From: Parendozoicomonas verongulae
Lineage (GTDB): Bacteria > Pseudomonadota > Gammaproteobacteria > Pseudomonadales > Endozoicomonadaceae
Length of the DNA stretch: 33,723 nt
NCBI RefSeq assembly: GCF_009711465.1
Contig: NZ_SMME01000833.1
Location: 1-33,723, forward strand
Reading direction: 5' to 3'
Below the pieces are notes generated by a model that had not been told where the DNA came from, did no database searches, and worked only from the letters and a program-made list of their open reading frames with translations. Below, piece after piece: positions 1-7,068 of this stretch. Position 1 is the stretch's first letter. Every line of letters begins with the position of its first letter. The translations under genes and the position numbers were made by a program.

Positions 1-31
1 CGAAAGCAATGGTCCGGGTACTTATACAGAT

Positions 32-37
32 TATAAT
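32..37 (+). promoter_or_regulatory. Possible -10 element upstream of the photolyase gene
   Basis: A perfect TATAAT lies 33 bases before the photolyase ATG. No convincing -35 hexamer is present at 16-18 bases, so only the -10 match is supported. A purine-rich ribosome binding site (AGGGGA, 55-60) precedes the ATG at 70. Confidence 0.35.
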
Positions 38-69
38 TCTCTGCAGAATTTTTCAGGGGAAAATAAAAC

Positions 70-1515
70 ATGAACAAAATAAAGCCTCTGCAGCTTGTCT
101 GGCTGCGAAGAGATTTACGCAGCAGAGACAATAAAGCCCTCTATCACGCCAGCCAGAACGGTTCCGTTATCTGCTTATGGTTCACGTTTGAACAGCAATG
201 GCAAAAACATCACGACAGCCCTAATAAGCTCTGGTTCTGGCAGGAAAATATCAAACCTCTGCAAAAGAATCTTGAAACCTTCAATATCCCCCTTATCACC
301 AGGAACCTGCAGAGCTTCGACGACGCTGCACAAACTATTTCCTCTTTAGCCCTGGAACTTGGCTGCCAAGGTGTGTGGTTTAACAACGAACATGAAACCC
401 ATGAAAACAGAAGGGACAATGCCGTTGAGCAAGCCTGCGAGCTGGCCGGTATCAACTGCAACCGGTTTTATGATGACACTCTGTGCCAACCCGGGTCACT
501 CCTCAATAAACAATCTCTGCCCTATAAAGTATTCACACCTTTTCGGAAAGCCCTTTATAAGCAGCTGACACCAGATCAATGGCAACCACTTCCACCACCT
601 GAGAAGCAGCAGCCATTAAAAAATATTCCAGCATCTGATCCGGCCCTCACTTTTCATCCAACAGCTAAAGATATCCACAAACAATGGCCTGCCGGTGAAA
701 AAGCGGCCCACAAGGCTTTAAAGGAGTTTATCCAAAATAGAGCTGAGAACTATAAAGACAGCCGAGACTTCCCCGCCCTTTCTGGCACAAGCATCATCTC
801 CCCCTGGCTGGTCGCAGGCGTTCTCTCAATACGACAGTGTTTTTCTTCAGCGCTGGCTGCTAACAGTGGTGAGCTGGATACAGGTAATACTGGTCTTTGC
901 TGCTGGTTAAGTGAATTAGTATGGCGGGAATTTTACCGACATATACTCGTCCAGTTCCCCCATATATGCCACAACACAGCCTTTCAGAGAGAGACTGACA
1001 AACTGCCATGGTTACACGACCAAAAGCTTCTGGAAAAATGGCAACAGGGGCAAACCGGCGTCCCTATTGTAGATGCTGCCATGCGTCAGCTGACGGCAAC
1101 AGGCTGGATGCACAATCGTCTGCGTATGGTGGTTGCTATGTATCTCAGCAAAGATTTACGACTGGACTGGCGACTGGGAGAACAGTTCTTTATGGAACAC
1201 CTGCTGGATGGCGATCTGGCGTCTAACAATGGTGGCTGGCAATGGGCTGCCAGCACCGGAACGGATGCTGCGCCTTACTTTCGCATATTCAATCCCGTCA
1301 GCCAGTCCCTGAAGTTTGACCCTGATGGTGCATTCCTGCGACAGTGGTTGCCTGAATTAGCAGAGCTGGATAATAAAACTATTCACGACCCAGCCTCCAG
1401 CGGTTCACTCTTTTATGATGACAGTGTTTATCCCAAACCTCTCGTCGATCACAAAGAGGCCAGAGCAGCTACCCTTGAGGCCTTTAAAGCCCTAAAGAGC
1501 AAAAACAAGCAATGA
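70..1515 (+). CDS. phrB: Deoxyribodipyrimidine photo-lyase (class I CPD photolyase)
   Basis: This enzyme uses light to split cyclobutane pyrimidine dimers in DNA through a reduced FAD, with an antenna chromophore. The 481-residue protein matches the length of E. coli PhrB (472) and has the same two-part layout: an N-terminal Rossmann-like antenna domain starting at LVWLRRDLRSRDN, then a helical FAD domain. Visible family signatures are YKVFTPF, ELVWREFYRH, DAAMRQLTATGWMHNRLRM, the NNGGWQWAASTGTDAAPYFRIFNP region split across residues of the FAD pocket, and FLRQWLPEL. The tryptophans expected for electron transfer to FAD fall within these blocks. The start ATG has an AGGGGA site upstream. The stop overlaps the next start (ATGA), so the two genes are probably translationally coupled. 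Confidence 0.95.
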   Translation: MNKIKPLQLVWLRRDLRSRDNKALYHASQNGSVICLWFTFEQQWQKHHDSPNKLWFWQENIKPLQKNLETFNIPLITRNLQSFDDAAQTISSLALELGCQGVWFNNEHETHENRRDNAVEQACELAGINCNRFYDDTLCQPGSLLNKQSLPYKVFTPFRKALYKQLTPDQWQPLPPPEKQQPLKNIPASDPALTFHPTAKDIHKQWPAGEKAAHKALKEFIQNRAENYKDSRDFPALSGTSIISPWLVAGVLSIRQCFSSALAANSGELDTGNTGLCCWLSELVWREFYRHILVQFPHICHNTAFQRETDKLPWLHDQKLLEKWQQGQTGVPIVDAAMRQLTATGWMHNRLRMVVAMYLSKDLRLDWRLGEQFFMEHLLDGDLASNNGGWQWAASTGTDAAPYFRIFNPVSQSLKFDPDGAFLRQWLPELAELDNKTIHDPASSGSLFYDDSVYPKPLVDHKEARAATLEAFKALKSKNKQ

Positions 1516-1838
1516 TAAAATCACCTACCGTCTGCAGTTTCGCTTTATTATGTTTGGCAACATTCAGCCATAGCGATACCAGCACCAGCTCAGATAAGAA
1601 ACATCAACTCCAACTCATCCAAATGAAGGGGTGTGCCAGCTGTCACGGCACCAAAGGCCAGGGTAACACCATGATGAAAGGGCCAAAGCTGGCAGGACAA
1701 ACCCAACAGGAGCTAGCCAGAAAAATCAAAGCTTACAGAAGTGGCGAGAGAAATAACCCCACCATGGCGATGATGACGTACTCATTAAGCGATGAGGAAA
1801 TCGAAAATCTTGCTGCGTATTTCAGCCAATTCAAATAA
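1512..1838 (+). CDS. Small periplasmic cytochrome c (class I, c553-like)
   Basis: This is a 108-residue monohaem cytochrome c, probably a periplasmic electron carrier. The first 21 residues form a signal peptide. The haem attachment motif CASCH lies at residues 41-45, followed by a GxG-type loop, GPKLAGQ and a PTMAMM segment that supplies the likely distal methionine ligand. The C terminus, LSDEEIENLAAYFSQF, is the usual closing helix of c553/c5-type cytochromes. The start codon overlaps the photolyase stop by ATGA, indicating one transcript, although no functional link between a photolyase and a cytochrome c is obvious. A perfect hairpin follows at the stop codon. The exact redox partner cannot be told from sequence. 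Confidence 0.9.
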   Translation: MIKSPTVCSFALLCLATFSHSDTSTSSDKKHQLQLIQMKGCASCHGTKGQGNTMMKGPKLAGQTQQELARKIKAYRSGERNNPTMAMMTYSLSDEEIENLAAYFSQFK

Positions 1839-1860
1839 CCTCCTCCGGCAGGAGGAGGTT
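1837..1860. terminator. Perfect hairpin between convergent genes, no U-tract
   Basis: Ten-base arms AACCTCCTCC and GGAGGAGGTT flank the loop GGCA. The hairpin starts inside the cytochrome c stop codon and sits 13 bases from the end of the convergent permease gene. There is no T-run on either strand, so it is either a factor-assisted terminator or an RNA 3'-end stabiliser serving both genes. Confidence 0.6.
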
Positions 1861-1872
1861 GCGGGAGTCACT

Positions 1873-3147
1873 TTATTCAACGGCTTTGGACTGGTAACGA
1901 TCTTCACCCGGCTCATGAGGCAGAACCGCGTTCAGAATCACAGCTGTCAGGGCACAGAGACTAACCCCCTTCAGTGTCAGACCAAACACCACGACAGACA
2001 GATTACCCAGGCCAAATACCAGAACCAGGCCAACAATCGCCAGATTACGCGGCATGGTGAGATCCACCTGCGCCTTAATCAGAGTATTCAAACCCACCAC
2101 TGCGATAGAGCCGAATAACAGCACCATAATGCCGCCCATAACCGGTGTAGGAATCGTAGCCAGAAAACCGCCCACTTTGCCGATAAAGGCAACGGCAATC
2201 GCGATAAACGCGGCCCAGGTCATAATCGCCGGGTTAAAGGCCTTGGTCAGCATCACCGCACCAGTCACTTCAGAGTAAGTGGTGTTAGGCGGGCCGCCCA
2301 GAAAAGCAGCGAAAGACGTTGCCAGACCATCACCCAGCAGTGTGTTCTGCAGGCCGGGCTTTTTGATATAGTCCTTGCCGGTGACAGAGCTGATGGCCAG
2401 CATATCGCCAATGTGTTCTATAGCGGGAGCGATAGCCACAGGGAGCATATAGAGAATGGCATTTACATTGAACTCAGGTGTTTCGAAGTTTGGAACAGCG
2501 AACCAGGCTGCCTGACTCATTGGCGTAAAGTCCACAACCCCCATCACCAAACCTGTGACATAACCAGCAACAATACCGCACAGGATAGGAATCAGCTTGA
2601 TCAACCCCTTGGCAAACACTGCCGCAATCAGCGTGGCAACCAACGAAACACCCGCCAGAATCATAGACTCTTGAGGATCAATAGAGGGATTAGCAGAGCC
2701 GTTGGCCATATTCACCGCCACAGGTGCTAAACCAAGGCCGATCACCATAATCACCGGACCGACAACCACAGGTGGGAACATACGGTACAAAATGCCGCTG
2801 CCACGTACCCGCACAAGAAAACTCAGCAAAATATAGAGCATACCGGCTGCAACCAGGCCACCCATGGTGGAAGCCAGCCCCCATTCCGCCACACCGAAAC
2901 TGATAGGTGCGATAAAAGCAAAGGAGGAGGCCAGGAAGATAGGTACCTGTCGGCGTGTTACCAACTGGAAAATCAGGGTGCCGGCACCAGCGGTGAAGAA
3001 AGCTACGTTGGCATCCAGACCAGTGAGCAAAGGCACGAGAACAAGCGCACCAAAGGCAACAAACAGCATTTGCCCGCCCATCAGTGCTTTTTTAGGGGTA
3101 GACCAATCGTCTGAGGACGATACAGTTCCTGCGTTTTGATGTGTCAT
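1873..3147 (-). CDS. uraA: Uracil permease, NCS2 family (UraA-like)
   Basis: This inner-membrane proton symporter for uracil (possibly xanthine) belongs to the nucleobase-cation symporter 2 family. The 424-residue protein is close to E. coli UraA (429). It shows the family's substrate-site segment AIEHIGDM (E244, H245), GDGLATSFAAFLGGPPNTTYSE with the second conserved Glu at 293, and about 14 hydrophobic segments. I chose the ATG at 3147 (MTHQNAG...) over an in-frame start 39 bases upstream because the extra residues have no homologous look and a GGGATCGGA stretch precedes this ATG. The gene is alone on its strand and ends at the hairpin shared with the cytochrome c gene. Uracil is more likely than xanthine because the match is closest to UraA. 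Confidence 0.9.
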   Translation of the reverse strand: MTHQNAGTVSSSDDWSTPKKALMGGQMLFVAFGALVLVPLLTGLDANVAFFTAGAGTLIFQLVTRRQVPIFLASSFAFIAPISFGVAEWGLASTMGGLVAAGMLYILLSFLVRVRGSGILYRMFPPVVVGPVIMVIGLGLAPVAVNMANGSANPSIDPQESMILAGVSLVATLIAAVFAKGLIKLIPILCGIVAGYVTGLVMGVVDFTPMSQAAWFAVPNFETPEFNVNAILYMLPVAIAPAIEHIGDMLAISSVTGKDYIKKPGLQNTLLGDGLATSFAAFLGGPPNTTYSEVTGAVMLTKAFNPAIMTWAAFIAIAVAFIGKVGGFLATIPTPVMGGIMVLLFGSIAVVGLNTLIKAQVDLTMPRNLAIVGLVLVFGLGNLSVVVFGLTLKGVSLCALTAVILNAVLPHEPGEDRYQSKAVE

Positions 3148-3341
3148 GGGTTCCGATCCCTTATGACCATGAAAATCCCTGCACAATTATTTTTATGCAC
3201 TAGGAATTCTTCACTCATGGTTGTTTTTGAGCGATTTTATCGAATGTTCACTTTTTAGGAAACGGATAGAGGAGCCAGAAAAACAGGCTCCCTTCACTCG
3301 AAAGAGTGGGTGCAACGGACGTTGCATATACGAAAAGAATG
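3148..3341. other. Intergenic region with three small stem-loops between uraA and the tRNA array
   Basis: Three inverted repeats occur in a row: GGAGCC/GGCTCC (3271-3276, 3286-3291), CACTC-GAAA-GAGTG (3295-3308) and TGCAAC-GGAC-GTTGCA (3311-3326). They lie just 3' of the last minus-strand tRNA, so they may end or process that transcript. None is followed by a U-tract. The region must also hold the uraA promoter, but I see no hexamer pair I would defend. Confidence 0.35.
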
Positions 3342-3418
3342 TGGCGCGTCCTGGAGGATTCGAACCTCCGACCGCCTGGTTCGTAGCCAGGTACTCTATC
3401 CAGCTGAGCTAAGGACGC
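3342..3418 (-). tRNA. tRNA-Arg (anticodon ACG), copy 1
   Basis: A complete 77-base tRNA including an encoded CCA end (complement TGG at 3342-3344). The 7-bp acceptor stem GCGTCCT/AGGACGC pairs fully, the T-arm GGAGG-TTCGAAT-CCTCC is perfect, and the anticodon loop CTACGAA gives ACG. In bacteria the first anticodon base is normally deaminated to inosine by TadA so that CGU, CGC and CGA are read. It lies 48 bases downstream (on the minus strand) of copy 2 and has no promoter of its own that I can see, so it is probably co-transcribed. Confidence 0.97.
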
Positions 3419-3466
3419 GTGCTTTGCAAAATCGGTGCTTGTTTAAGACCAGCAAGTCTTTGAAAA

Positions 3467-3543
3467 TGGCGCGTCCTGGAGGATTCGAACCTCCGACCGC
3501 CTGGTTCGTAGCCAGGTACTCTATCCAGCTGAGCTAAGGACGC
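3467..3543 (-). tRNA. tRNA-Arg (anticodon ACG), copy 2
   Basis: This 77-base tRNA is identical to copy 1, with CCA encoded and all stems paired. The 102-base spacer towards copy 3 holds no clear promoter, so this copy probably belongs to the transcript that starts before copy 3. A short inverted repeat, GCCTG/CAGGC, lies just 5' of it on the minus strand and could act in processing. Confidence 0.97.
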
Positions 3544-3645
3544 GTGCTTGCCTGTTTAAGCAGGCTTAAATCATCTCACTGAAAACAAATCATTCTCAAT
3601 AGGGGTTTTCCGATTCTTCCATCTGAAAGACAGATAAGAAAAGAA

Positions 3646-3722
3646 TGGCGCGTCCTGGAGGATTCGAACTTCCGACCGCCTGGTTCGTAGCCAGGTACTC
3701 TATCCAGCTGAGCTAAGGACGC
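3646..3722 (-). tRNA. tRNA-Arg (anticodon ACG), copy 3, with a T-stem mismatch
   Basis: Same 77-base tRNA, except for one change at 3670 (T on the plus strand instead of C). In the RNA this is G52 to A52, giving an A52-C62 mismatch next to the T-loop in place of a G-C pair. Anticodon, acceptor stem and encoded CCA are intact, so it may still work, perhaps with lower stability. A near-consensus promoter lies directly upstream (3739-3767). Confidence 0.93.
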
Positions 3723-3738
3723 GTTTCAACGGCGGCAA

Positions 3739-3767
3739 ACTATAGGGATATACCTTTCGAGAGTCAA
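3739..3767 (-). promoter_or_regulatory. Strong sigma-70 promoter for the tRNA-Arg copies 3-2-1
   Basis: On the minus strand TTGACT (-35, 3762-3767) is separated by exactly 17 bases from TATAGT (-10, 3739-3744). Transcription would start about 10 bases before the copy 3 tRNA body. The same hexamers and spacing recur before copy 4. Confidence 0.85.
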
Positions 3768-3826
3768 CCATAAAAAACAGAAGCTCACCGTTTTATTATT
3801 TTTCTCAGTTCACAAATCTCAAATAC

Positions 3827-3856
3827 AAAAAAGCCGGCACAAAGGGGTGTGCCGGC
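3827..3856 (-). terminator. Rho-independent terminator of tRNA-Arg copy 4
   Basis: Read on the minus strand, the 8-bp stem GCCGGCAC/GTGCCGGC (3849-3856 with 3833-3840), with an 8-base loop, is followed by six Ts (3832-3827). It separates copy 4 from the promoter of copies 3-1, making copy 4 its own transcription unit. Confidence 0.9.
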
Positions 3857-3890
3857 GCTCTCAAAAGAGGGGGAGATTGAGATAAGAAAA

Positions 3891-3967
3891 TGGCGCGTCC
3901 TGGAGGATTCGAACCTCCGACCGCCTGGTTCGTAGCCAGGTACTCTATCCAGCTGAGCTAAGGACGC
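3891..3967 (-). tRNA. tRNA-Arg (anticodon ACG), copy 4
   Basis: A 77-base tRNA identical to copies 1 and 2, with encoded CCA and perfect stems. It has its own promoter (3982-4010) and its own terminator (3827-3856), so it is transcribed alone. Confidence 0.97.
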
Positions 3968-3981
3968 GCTGAGGGTTGCGA

Positions 3982-4010
3982 ACTATAGAGACACGGCACC
4001 CAGGAGTCAA
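3982..4010 (-). promoter_or_regulatory. Strong sigma-70 promoter for tRNA-Arg copy 4
   Basis: The minus strand carries TTGACT (4005-4010), 17 bases, then TATAGT (3982-3987). This is the same promoter design as for copy 3, which implies that promoter and tRNA were duplicated together. The divergent HAD hydrolase gene begins about 100 bases away. Confidence 0.85.
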
Positions 4011-4110
4011 CTGCGCATATTACGCACAACACTCGTCGTCAGATTTACGCATTGCTGCCTTTTCCAGAGAGGGGGAAACTGTCTGCAATCACTCTTTCAG
4101 GAGACACATT

Positions 4111-4758
4111 ATGCAGGCACTGCTTAAGAAACTGTCTGGCTATCGCCACATTATCTGGGACTGGAACGGCACGCTAATAAACGACGCCCCACAAGTACTC
4201 CATATTGTGAATGAACTACTGGAGGAGCAGGGACTGAACACCATCACGCTGGATGAATACCGCGATCGCTTCACCCATCCGGTGTCTGACTTTTATAAAG
4301 GGTTGGGTTTTAACTTTGAAGCGTTTCCTTTTGATGAACTGTGCCTGCACTTCAACGACAAGTACGGCCAGCGCATTCCCTACCTGACACTGCACGAAGA
4401 TGCACAGGAAGTCGCCAGCCATATTGCCCAGGGGCAGTGGACACAGTCCATTCTTTCAGCTGCCCCTGAGAGTGCACTGCAGGAAGGCGTAAAAACCTTT
4501 GGTATCGAAAACTACTTCAGCCATGTGTACGGCCTGGACAATCTCCATGCTGCCTCCAAGGTTCAACGTGGCCATGAGCTGATTAAAAAGGTGGGTATCC
4601 CGAATAAAGAGACCATTCTGATTGGCGATACCGATCATGACCTTGAAGTGGCCGAAGCCCTGGGTATTGACCTGATTCTGATCGCCCAGGGCCATCAGTC
4701 TTTTGAACGACTGCGGAAGCTGCATCCAAACACTCTGCCCGGCCTGAAAGCCGCTTGA
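4111..4758 (+). CDS. HAD-superfamily hydrolase (phosphoglycolate phosphatase-like)
   Basis: This is a 215-residue cytosolic protein of the haloacid dehalogenase superfamily, probably a small-molecule phosphatase. Motif I is DWNGTL with the nucleophile Asp at 17, but the usual second Asp is Asn19. Motif II is the Ser of ILSAAP (S116), motif III probably K150, and motif IV GDTDHD (173-177). A helical cap lies between motif I and motif II, as in the Gph type. I use the ATG at 4111 because AGGAG (4099-4103) sits at the right distance; the reading frame is open upstream to 3976 but runs into the tRNA gene region. Substrate is unknown, and the D-to-N change makes the catalytic rate or chemistry uncertain. 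Confidence 0.85.
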   Translation: MQALLKKLSGYRHIIWDWNGTLINDAPQVLHIVNELLEEQGLNTITLDEYRDRFTHPVSDFYKGLGFNFEAFPFDELCLHFNDKYGQRIPYLTLHEDAQEVASHIAQGQWTQSILSAAPESALQEGVKTFGIENYFSHVYGLDNLHAASKVQRGHELIKKVGIPNKETILIGDTDHDLEVAEALGIDLILIAQGHQSFERLRKLHPNTLPGLKAA

Positions 4759-4792
4759 TTCCTCCTGCTTAGTCCCCAAACCGAAAAACACA

Positions 4793-4829
4793 TCGACCCT
4801 GAGAGCCGCACCTCTTTATAATTGCGGCT
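4793..4829 (+). promoter_or_regulatory. Probable efpL promoter inside a hairpin that may end the HAD transcript
   Basis: TCGACC (4793-4798), an 18-base spacer and TATAAT (4817-4822) make a plausible sigma-70 promoter 38 bases before efpL. The -10 lies in the loop of an inverted repeat, AGCCGCA (4804-4810) and TGCGGCT (4823-4829), which is followed by a pyrimidine-rich tract. The same bases could therefore act as terminator for the upstream gene and promoter for the next. Confidence 0.5.
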
Positions 4830-4859
4830 TTCCTTCCCCTTCTGAAATGAGAGTCTTAC

Positions 4860-5426
4860 ATGTCAGCTGCTAACGAGCTCAAACGCGGTTCAATCGTAGA
4901 AATCAATGGTCACTACTATCAGGTAAAAACCATTGAAGCGAAAAGCCCCTCTTCCCGTGGCGCACAAACTCTGTACAAAATCCGCTTCAATCAGGTGCCC
5001 GGCGGTCGCAAGATGGAAGGCTCCTACACCGGTAACGACCAGTTCATTGATGTGGACATGCAGCGCCGCGAAGCTTCCTTCCTCTATAAGGATGGTGACT
5101 TTTACACATTCATGGACAGCGAAGACTACTCTCAGTACAGCCTGGGTGAAGGAGAGTTGGAAGGTCAGCTGGAATATCTGCTGGATGGCATGGAAGGTTT
5201 ATCTGTACTGATTGTGGATGATCAGCCTCTGGCTATTGAACTGCCTCAATCTGTGGTTATGGAAGTGGTGGACACCACTCCGGCTATCAAAGGTGCCACC
5301 GCTGCCGCCCGTACCAAGCCAGCACGCATGGCGACCGGCCTGGAAGTTCAGGTTCCTGAATATCTGGCTCCCGGCGAGAGCATCAAGATCAACACCGAAA
5401 CTGGCAAGTTCATGTCCCGCGCCTAG
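4860..5426 (+). CDS. efpL: Elongation factor P-like protein EfpL (YeiP)
   Basis: EfpL is an EF-P paralogue that binds stalled ribosomes near the E site and helps form difficult peptide bonds such as those with proline. The 188-residue protein has the three beta-barrel domains of the family: a KOW-like N domain with the tip loop SPSSRGAQTLYK, the central OB domain, and a C-terminal OB domain ending PEYLAPGESIKINTETG. The loop carries arginine at position 33, the residue found at the tip in E. coli EfpL, instead of the modifiable lysine of true EF-P. The ARTKPA motif near residue 150 matches YeiP. The DUF416 gene follows after 19 bases, suggesting one operon ending at the hairpin at 6062. Confidence 0.93.
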   Translation: MSAANELKRGSIVEINGHYYQVKTIEAKSPSSRGAQTLYKIRFNQVPGGRKMEGSYTGNDQFIDVDMQRREASFLYKDGDFYTFMDSEDYSQYSLGEGELEGQLEYLLDGMEGLSVLIVDDQPLAIELPQSVVMEVVDTTPAIKGATAAARTKPARMATGLEVQVPEYLAPGESIKINTETGKFMSRA

Positions 5427-5445
5427 ACTTCTGAGGTTTTGAACC

Positions 5446-6054
5446 GTGACAGATTCACAGCACCTGAAAGACCCGACTAAAAAAATCCAGAAGTTCAAGC
5501 CTTGGCAGTTCACTGCATTTTGCACCGCTATGGCTCAACGCAGCCTGCCTAACTATGCGCTGTTCTCGGAAGTGACCGAATTTGGCGACACAGCCGAACT
5601 TACCCACTGCCTGAATATGCTGTGGGACCATGTGGCGGGTCAGCAGTCTGCCAAGAACTTCGAGCGACTGCTGGAGCGACTGGAAGAACAGACACCGGAT
5701 GTCGAACAGTTTGACATGTACGGTGTGTACCCTGCCCTGGATGCCATTGTCTCTCTGACAACAGCCGTACATTGCTCCATGGAACCCTCACCCGAGGAAG
5801 CCCTGAGCAATGCCCGACTCTCTCTGGCGACTATTGGCAAATTTCTGAGTCAGGCCGAAGCCCCTGATTTAAAGGGGGTAGAGCTGAGTCAATACATCGA
5901 ACAGCACCCACTTACTCTGCAGCATCTGGACTTTATTGATGAGGCCATCTCCCTCCTCGGCAAGAGCAAGCCTAATCAGGATATGAAGAAAAGCCTGCGT
6001 CAGCTCGCCACCAATGATGGTATCAGCGAACTGGGCATCAGCCTGGAAAGCTAA
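5446..6054 (+). CDS. yjaG: YjaG family protein (DUF416)
   Basis: This is a 202-residue soluble, mostly helical protein of the DUF416/YjaG family, whose function is not established. Recognisable family blocks are FTAFCTAMAQRSLPNYALFSE near the start (residues 23-43), LWDHV around residue 62, and the D-x-Y-x-V-x-P-A-L-D-A segment before residue 110. It starts with GTG at 5446; a GAGG site lies about 10 bases upstream and no ATG start fits better. It sits 19 bases after efpL, with no terminator between, so the two are likely co-transcribed. The family is common next to housekeeping genes in gammaproteobacteria, but context here gives no clear role. Confidence 0.82.
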   Translation: MTDSQHLKDPTKKIQKFKPWQFTAFCTAMAQRSLPNYALFSEVTEFGDTAELTHCLNMLWDHVAGQQSAKNFERLLERLEEQTPDVEQFDMYGVYPALDAIVSLTTAVHCSMEPSPEEALSNARLSLATIGKFLSQAEAPDLKGVELSQYIEQHPLTLQHLDFIDEAISLLGKSKPNQDMKKSLRQLATNDGISELGISLES

Positions 6055-6061
6055 TCCAGTA

Positions 6062-6086
6062 CTGGCGCTTTTTCACCGAGCGCCAG
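6062..6086 (+). terminator. Hairpin ending the efpL-yjaG unit, no U-tract
   Basis: Perfect 8-bp arms CTGGCGCT (6062-6069) and AGCGCCAG (6079-6086) begin 8 bases after the yjaG stop. A C-rich stretch rather than Ts follows, as with several other gene-end hairpins in this window. Confidence 0.55.
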
Positions 6087-6160
6087 CTCTCCCCCTCCTC
6101 CCAGGACCAACTACGCTCAAAAAAGAATACGTAAAACAAATAACGCACCGGGAGCATGTC

Positions 6161-7030
6161 ATGAAAAGCATCTGCCTGTTTTATACACTGCTCGGATCAT
6201 TACTGGCTTTCCACAGTACAGAGCTTCAGGCATCAGACGATTGCGACAACCGTTCATATACGAAAGCCAAGGGTTATCCGGACTGGAAAATTGGCGGGTT
6301 GATTTTTGGCACCCACGGGCAAGTTCAAGCGACCCAGGCTCTCGAGTTCAAGGTGGGCGGCCACCTCCCTGAAGATCAAGGCTTCTACCCCAAAACCGTC
6401 ACCCTCTCTCTGACCGAAAAGCCCAGCACCATCAGCAAACTGCTAGCGCAACCCAGCGCCGTTACCATCAGTTACGGTATTTTTTATCTTGATGCAGATG
6501 ACGCCAGCCACACCATTATTTACAACGCGCTGGACTCCACCCCCTTTCTTGATGAGTTTGAGCAGAGCAACAGTTTTACCATCCATGGCAGTCAGTTTCT
6601 TGAGTCCTGCAAAATTCCGCGAGGACGAACACAAACCAGGTTAGAAATCTCAGGGTACGTTGTTCAAGTCGAAAGGAAAGGCTTCAGTAAGTTTACTCGC
6701 AGCTGCAATGTTATAGTGAATACAAGAGGGAAAGCCGAAGAAGTGCAACAGCATTTCGACCGCTACGAAGAACGTCAGCTTTGCAATGACAACTCAGATT
6801 ATTTCAACTGTACAACGGAAACCGTACCGATTTACAAAGATGTTACCGTCACAGTCCCCAACACCCAGCTGCTAATCGCCCACTCTGAAGAAGCCTGCGC
6901 CTTTGCTGAAGATGCAGGCCGGGCCCGGTCACCCGTTCAGGTTGAATACTCTATACGGAAATTTTCCATATCGGACCCCAATCGAACCAAAATTCATCGC
7001 ATCACCGTTCAACCCGCCCGTGATCCATAA
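6161..7030 (+). CDS. Secreted or periplasmic protein of unknown function with conserved-looking cysteines
   Basis: I do not recognise this 289-residue protein. It begins with a signal peptide (MKSICLFYTLLGSLLAF..., likely cleaved near residue 25, after LQA or QAS). The mature part holds six cysteines (in DDCDN, ESCKI, RSCNV, QLCND, FNCTT and EACAF), an even number that suits disulfide bonds outside the cytosol. The sequence is rich in Thr, Ser and beta-branched residues, suggesting a beta-sandwich fold. I chose the ATG at 6161 because GGGAG lies 8 bases upstream and a signal peptide starts there; the open frame further upstream overlaps yjaG and is not protein-like. The next gene starts 38 bases after the stop. 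Confidence 0.75.
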   Translation: MKSICLFYTLLGSLLAFHSTELQASDDCDNRSYTKAKGYPDWKIGGLIFGTHGQVQATQALEFKVGGHLPEDQGFYPKTVTLSLTEKPSTISKLLAQPSAVTISYGIFYLDADDASHTIIYNALDSTPFLDEFEQSNSFTIHGSQFLESCKIPRGRTQTRLEISGYVVQVERKGFSKFTRSCNVIVNTRGKAEEVQQHFDRYEERQLCNDNSDYFNCTTETVPIYKDVTVTVPNTQLLIAHSEEACAFAEDAGRARSPVQVEYSIRKFSISDPNRTKIHRITVQPARDP

Positions 7031-7068
7031 AAAGGTTGTGTAACTCATGCCAGGCAAGGACAACAAAT

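Noticed and set aside
3148..3186. Longer N terminus for the uracil permease
   Set aside because: The extra 13 residues (MCRDFHGHKGSEP) do not look like the family's N terminus, and the later ATG has a better upstream purine stretch.
3221..3537. Plus-strand open frames across the tRNA region
   Set aside because: They translate the antisense of the tRNA-Arg genes (a repeated GGFEPPTAWFVARYSIQLS segment), a well-known false gene.
3342..3967. Four near-identical repeats as a CRISPR array or integron-like element
   Set aside because: Each repeat is a full tRNA with encoded CCA; spacers vary from 48 to 168 bases and hold promoters and a terminator.
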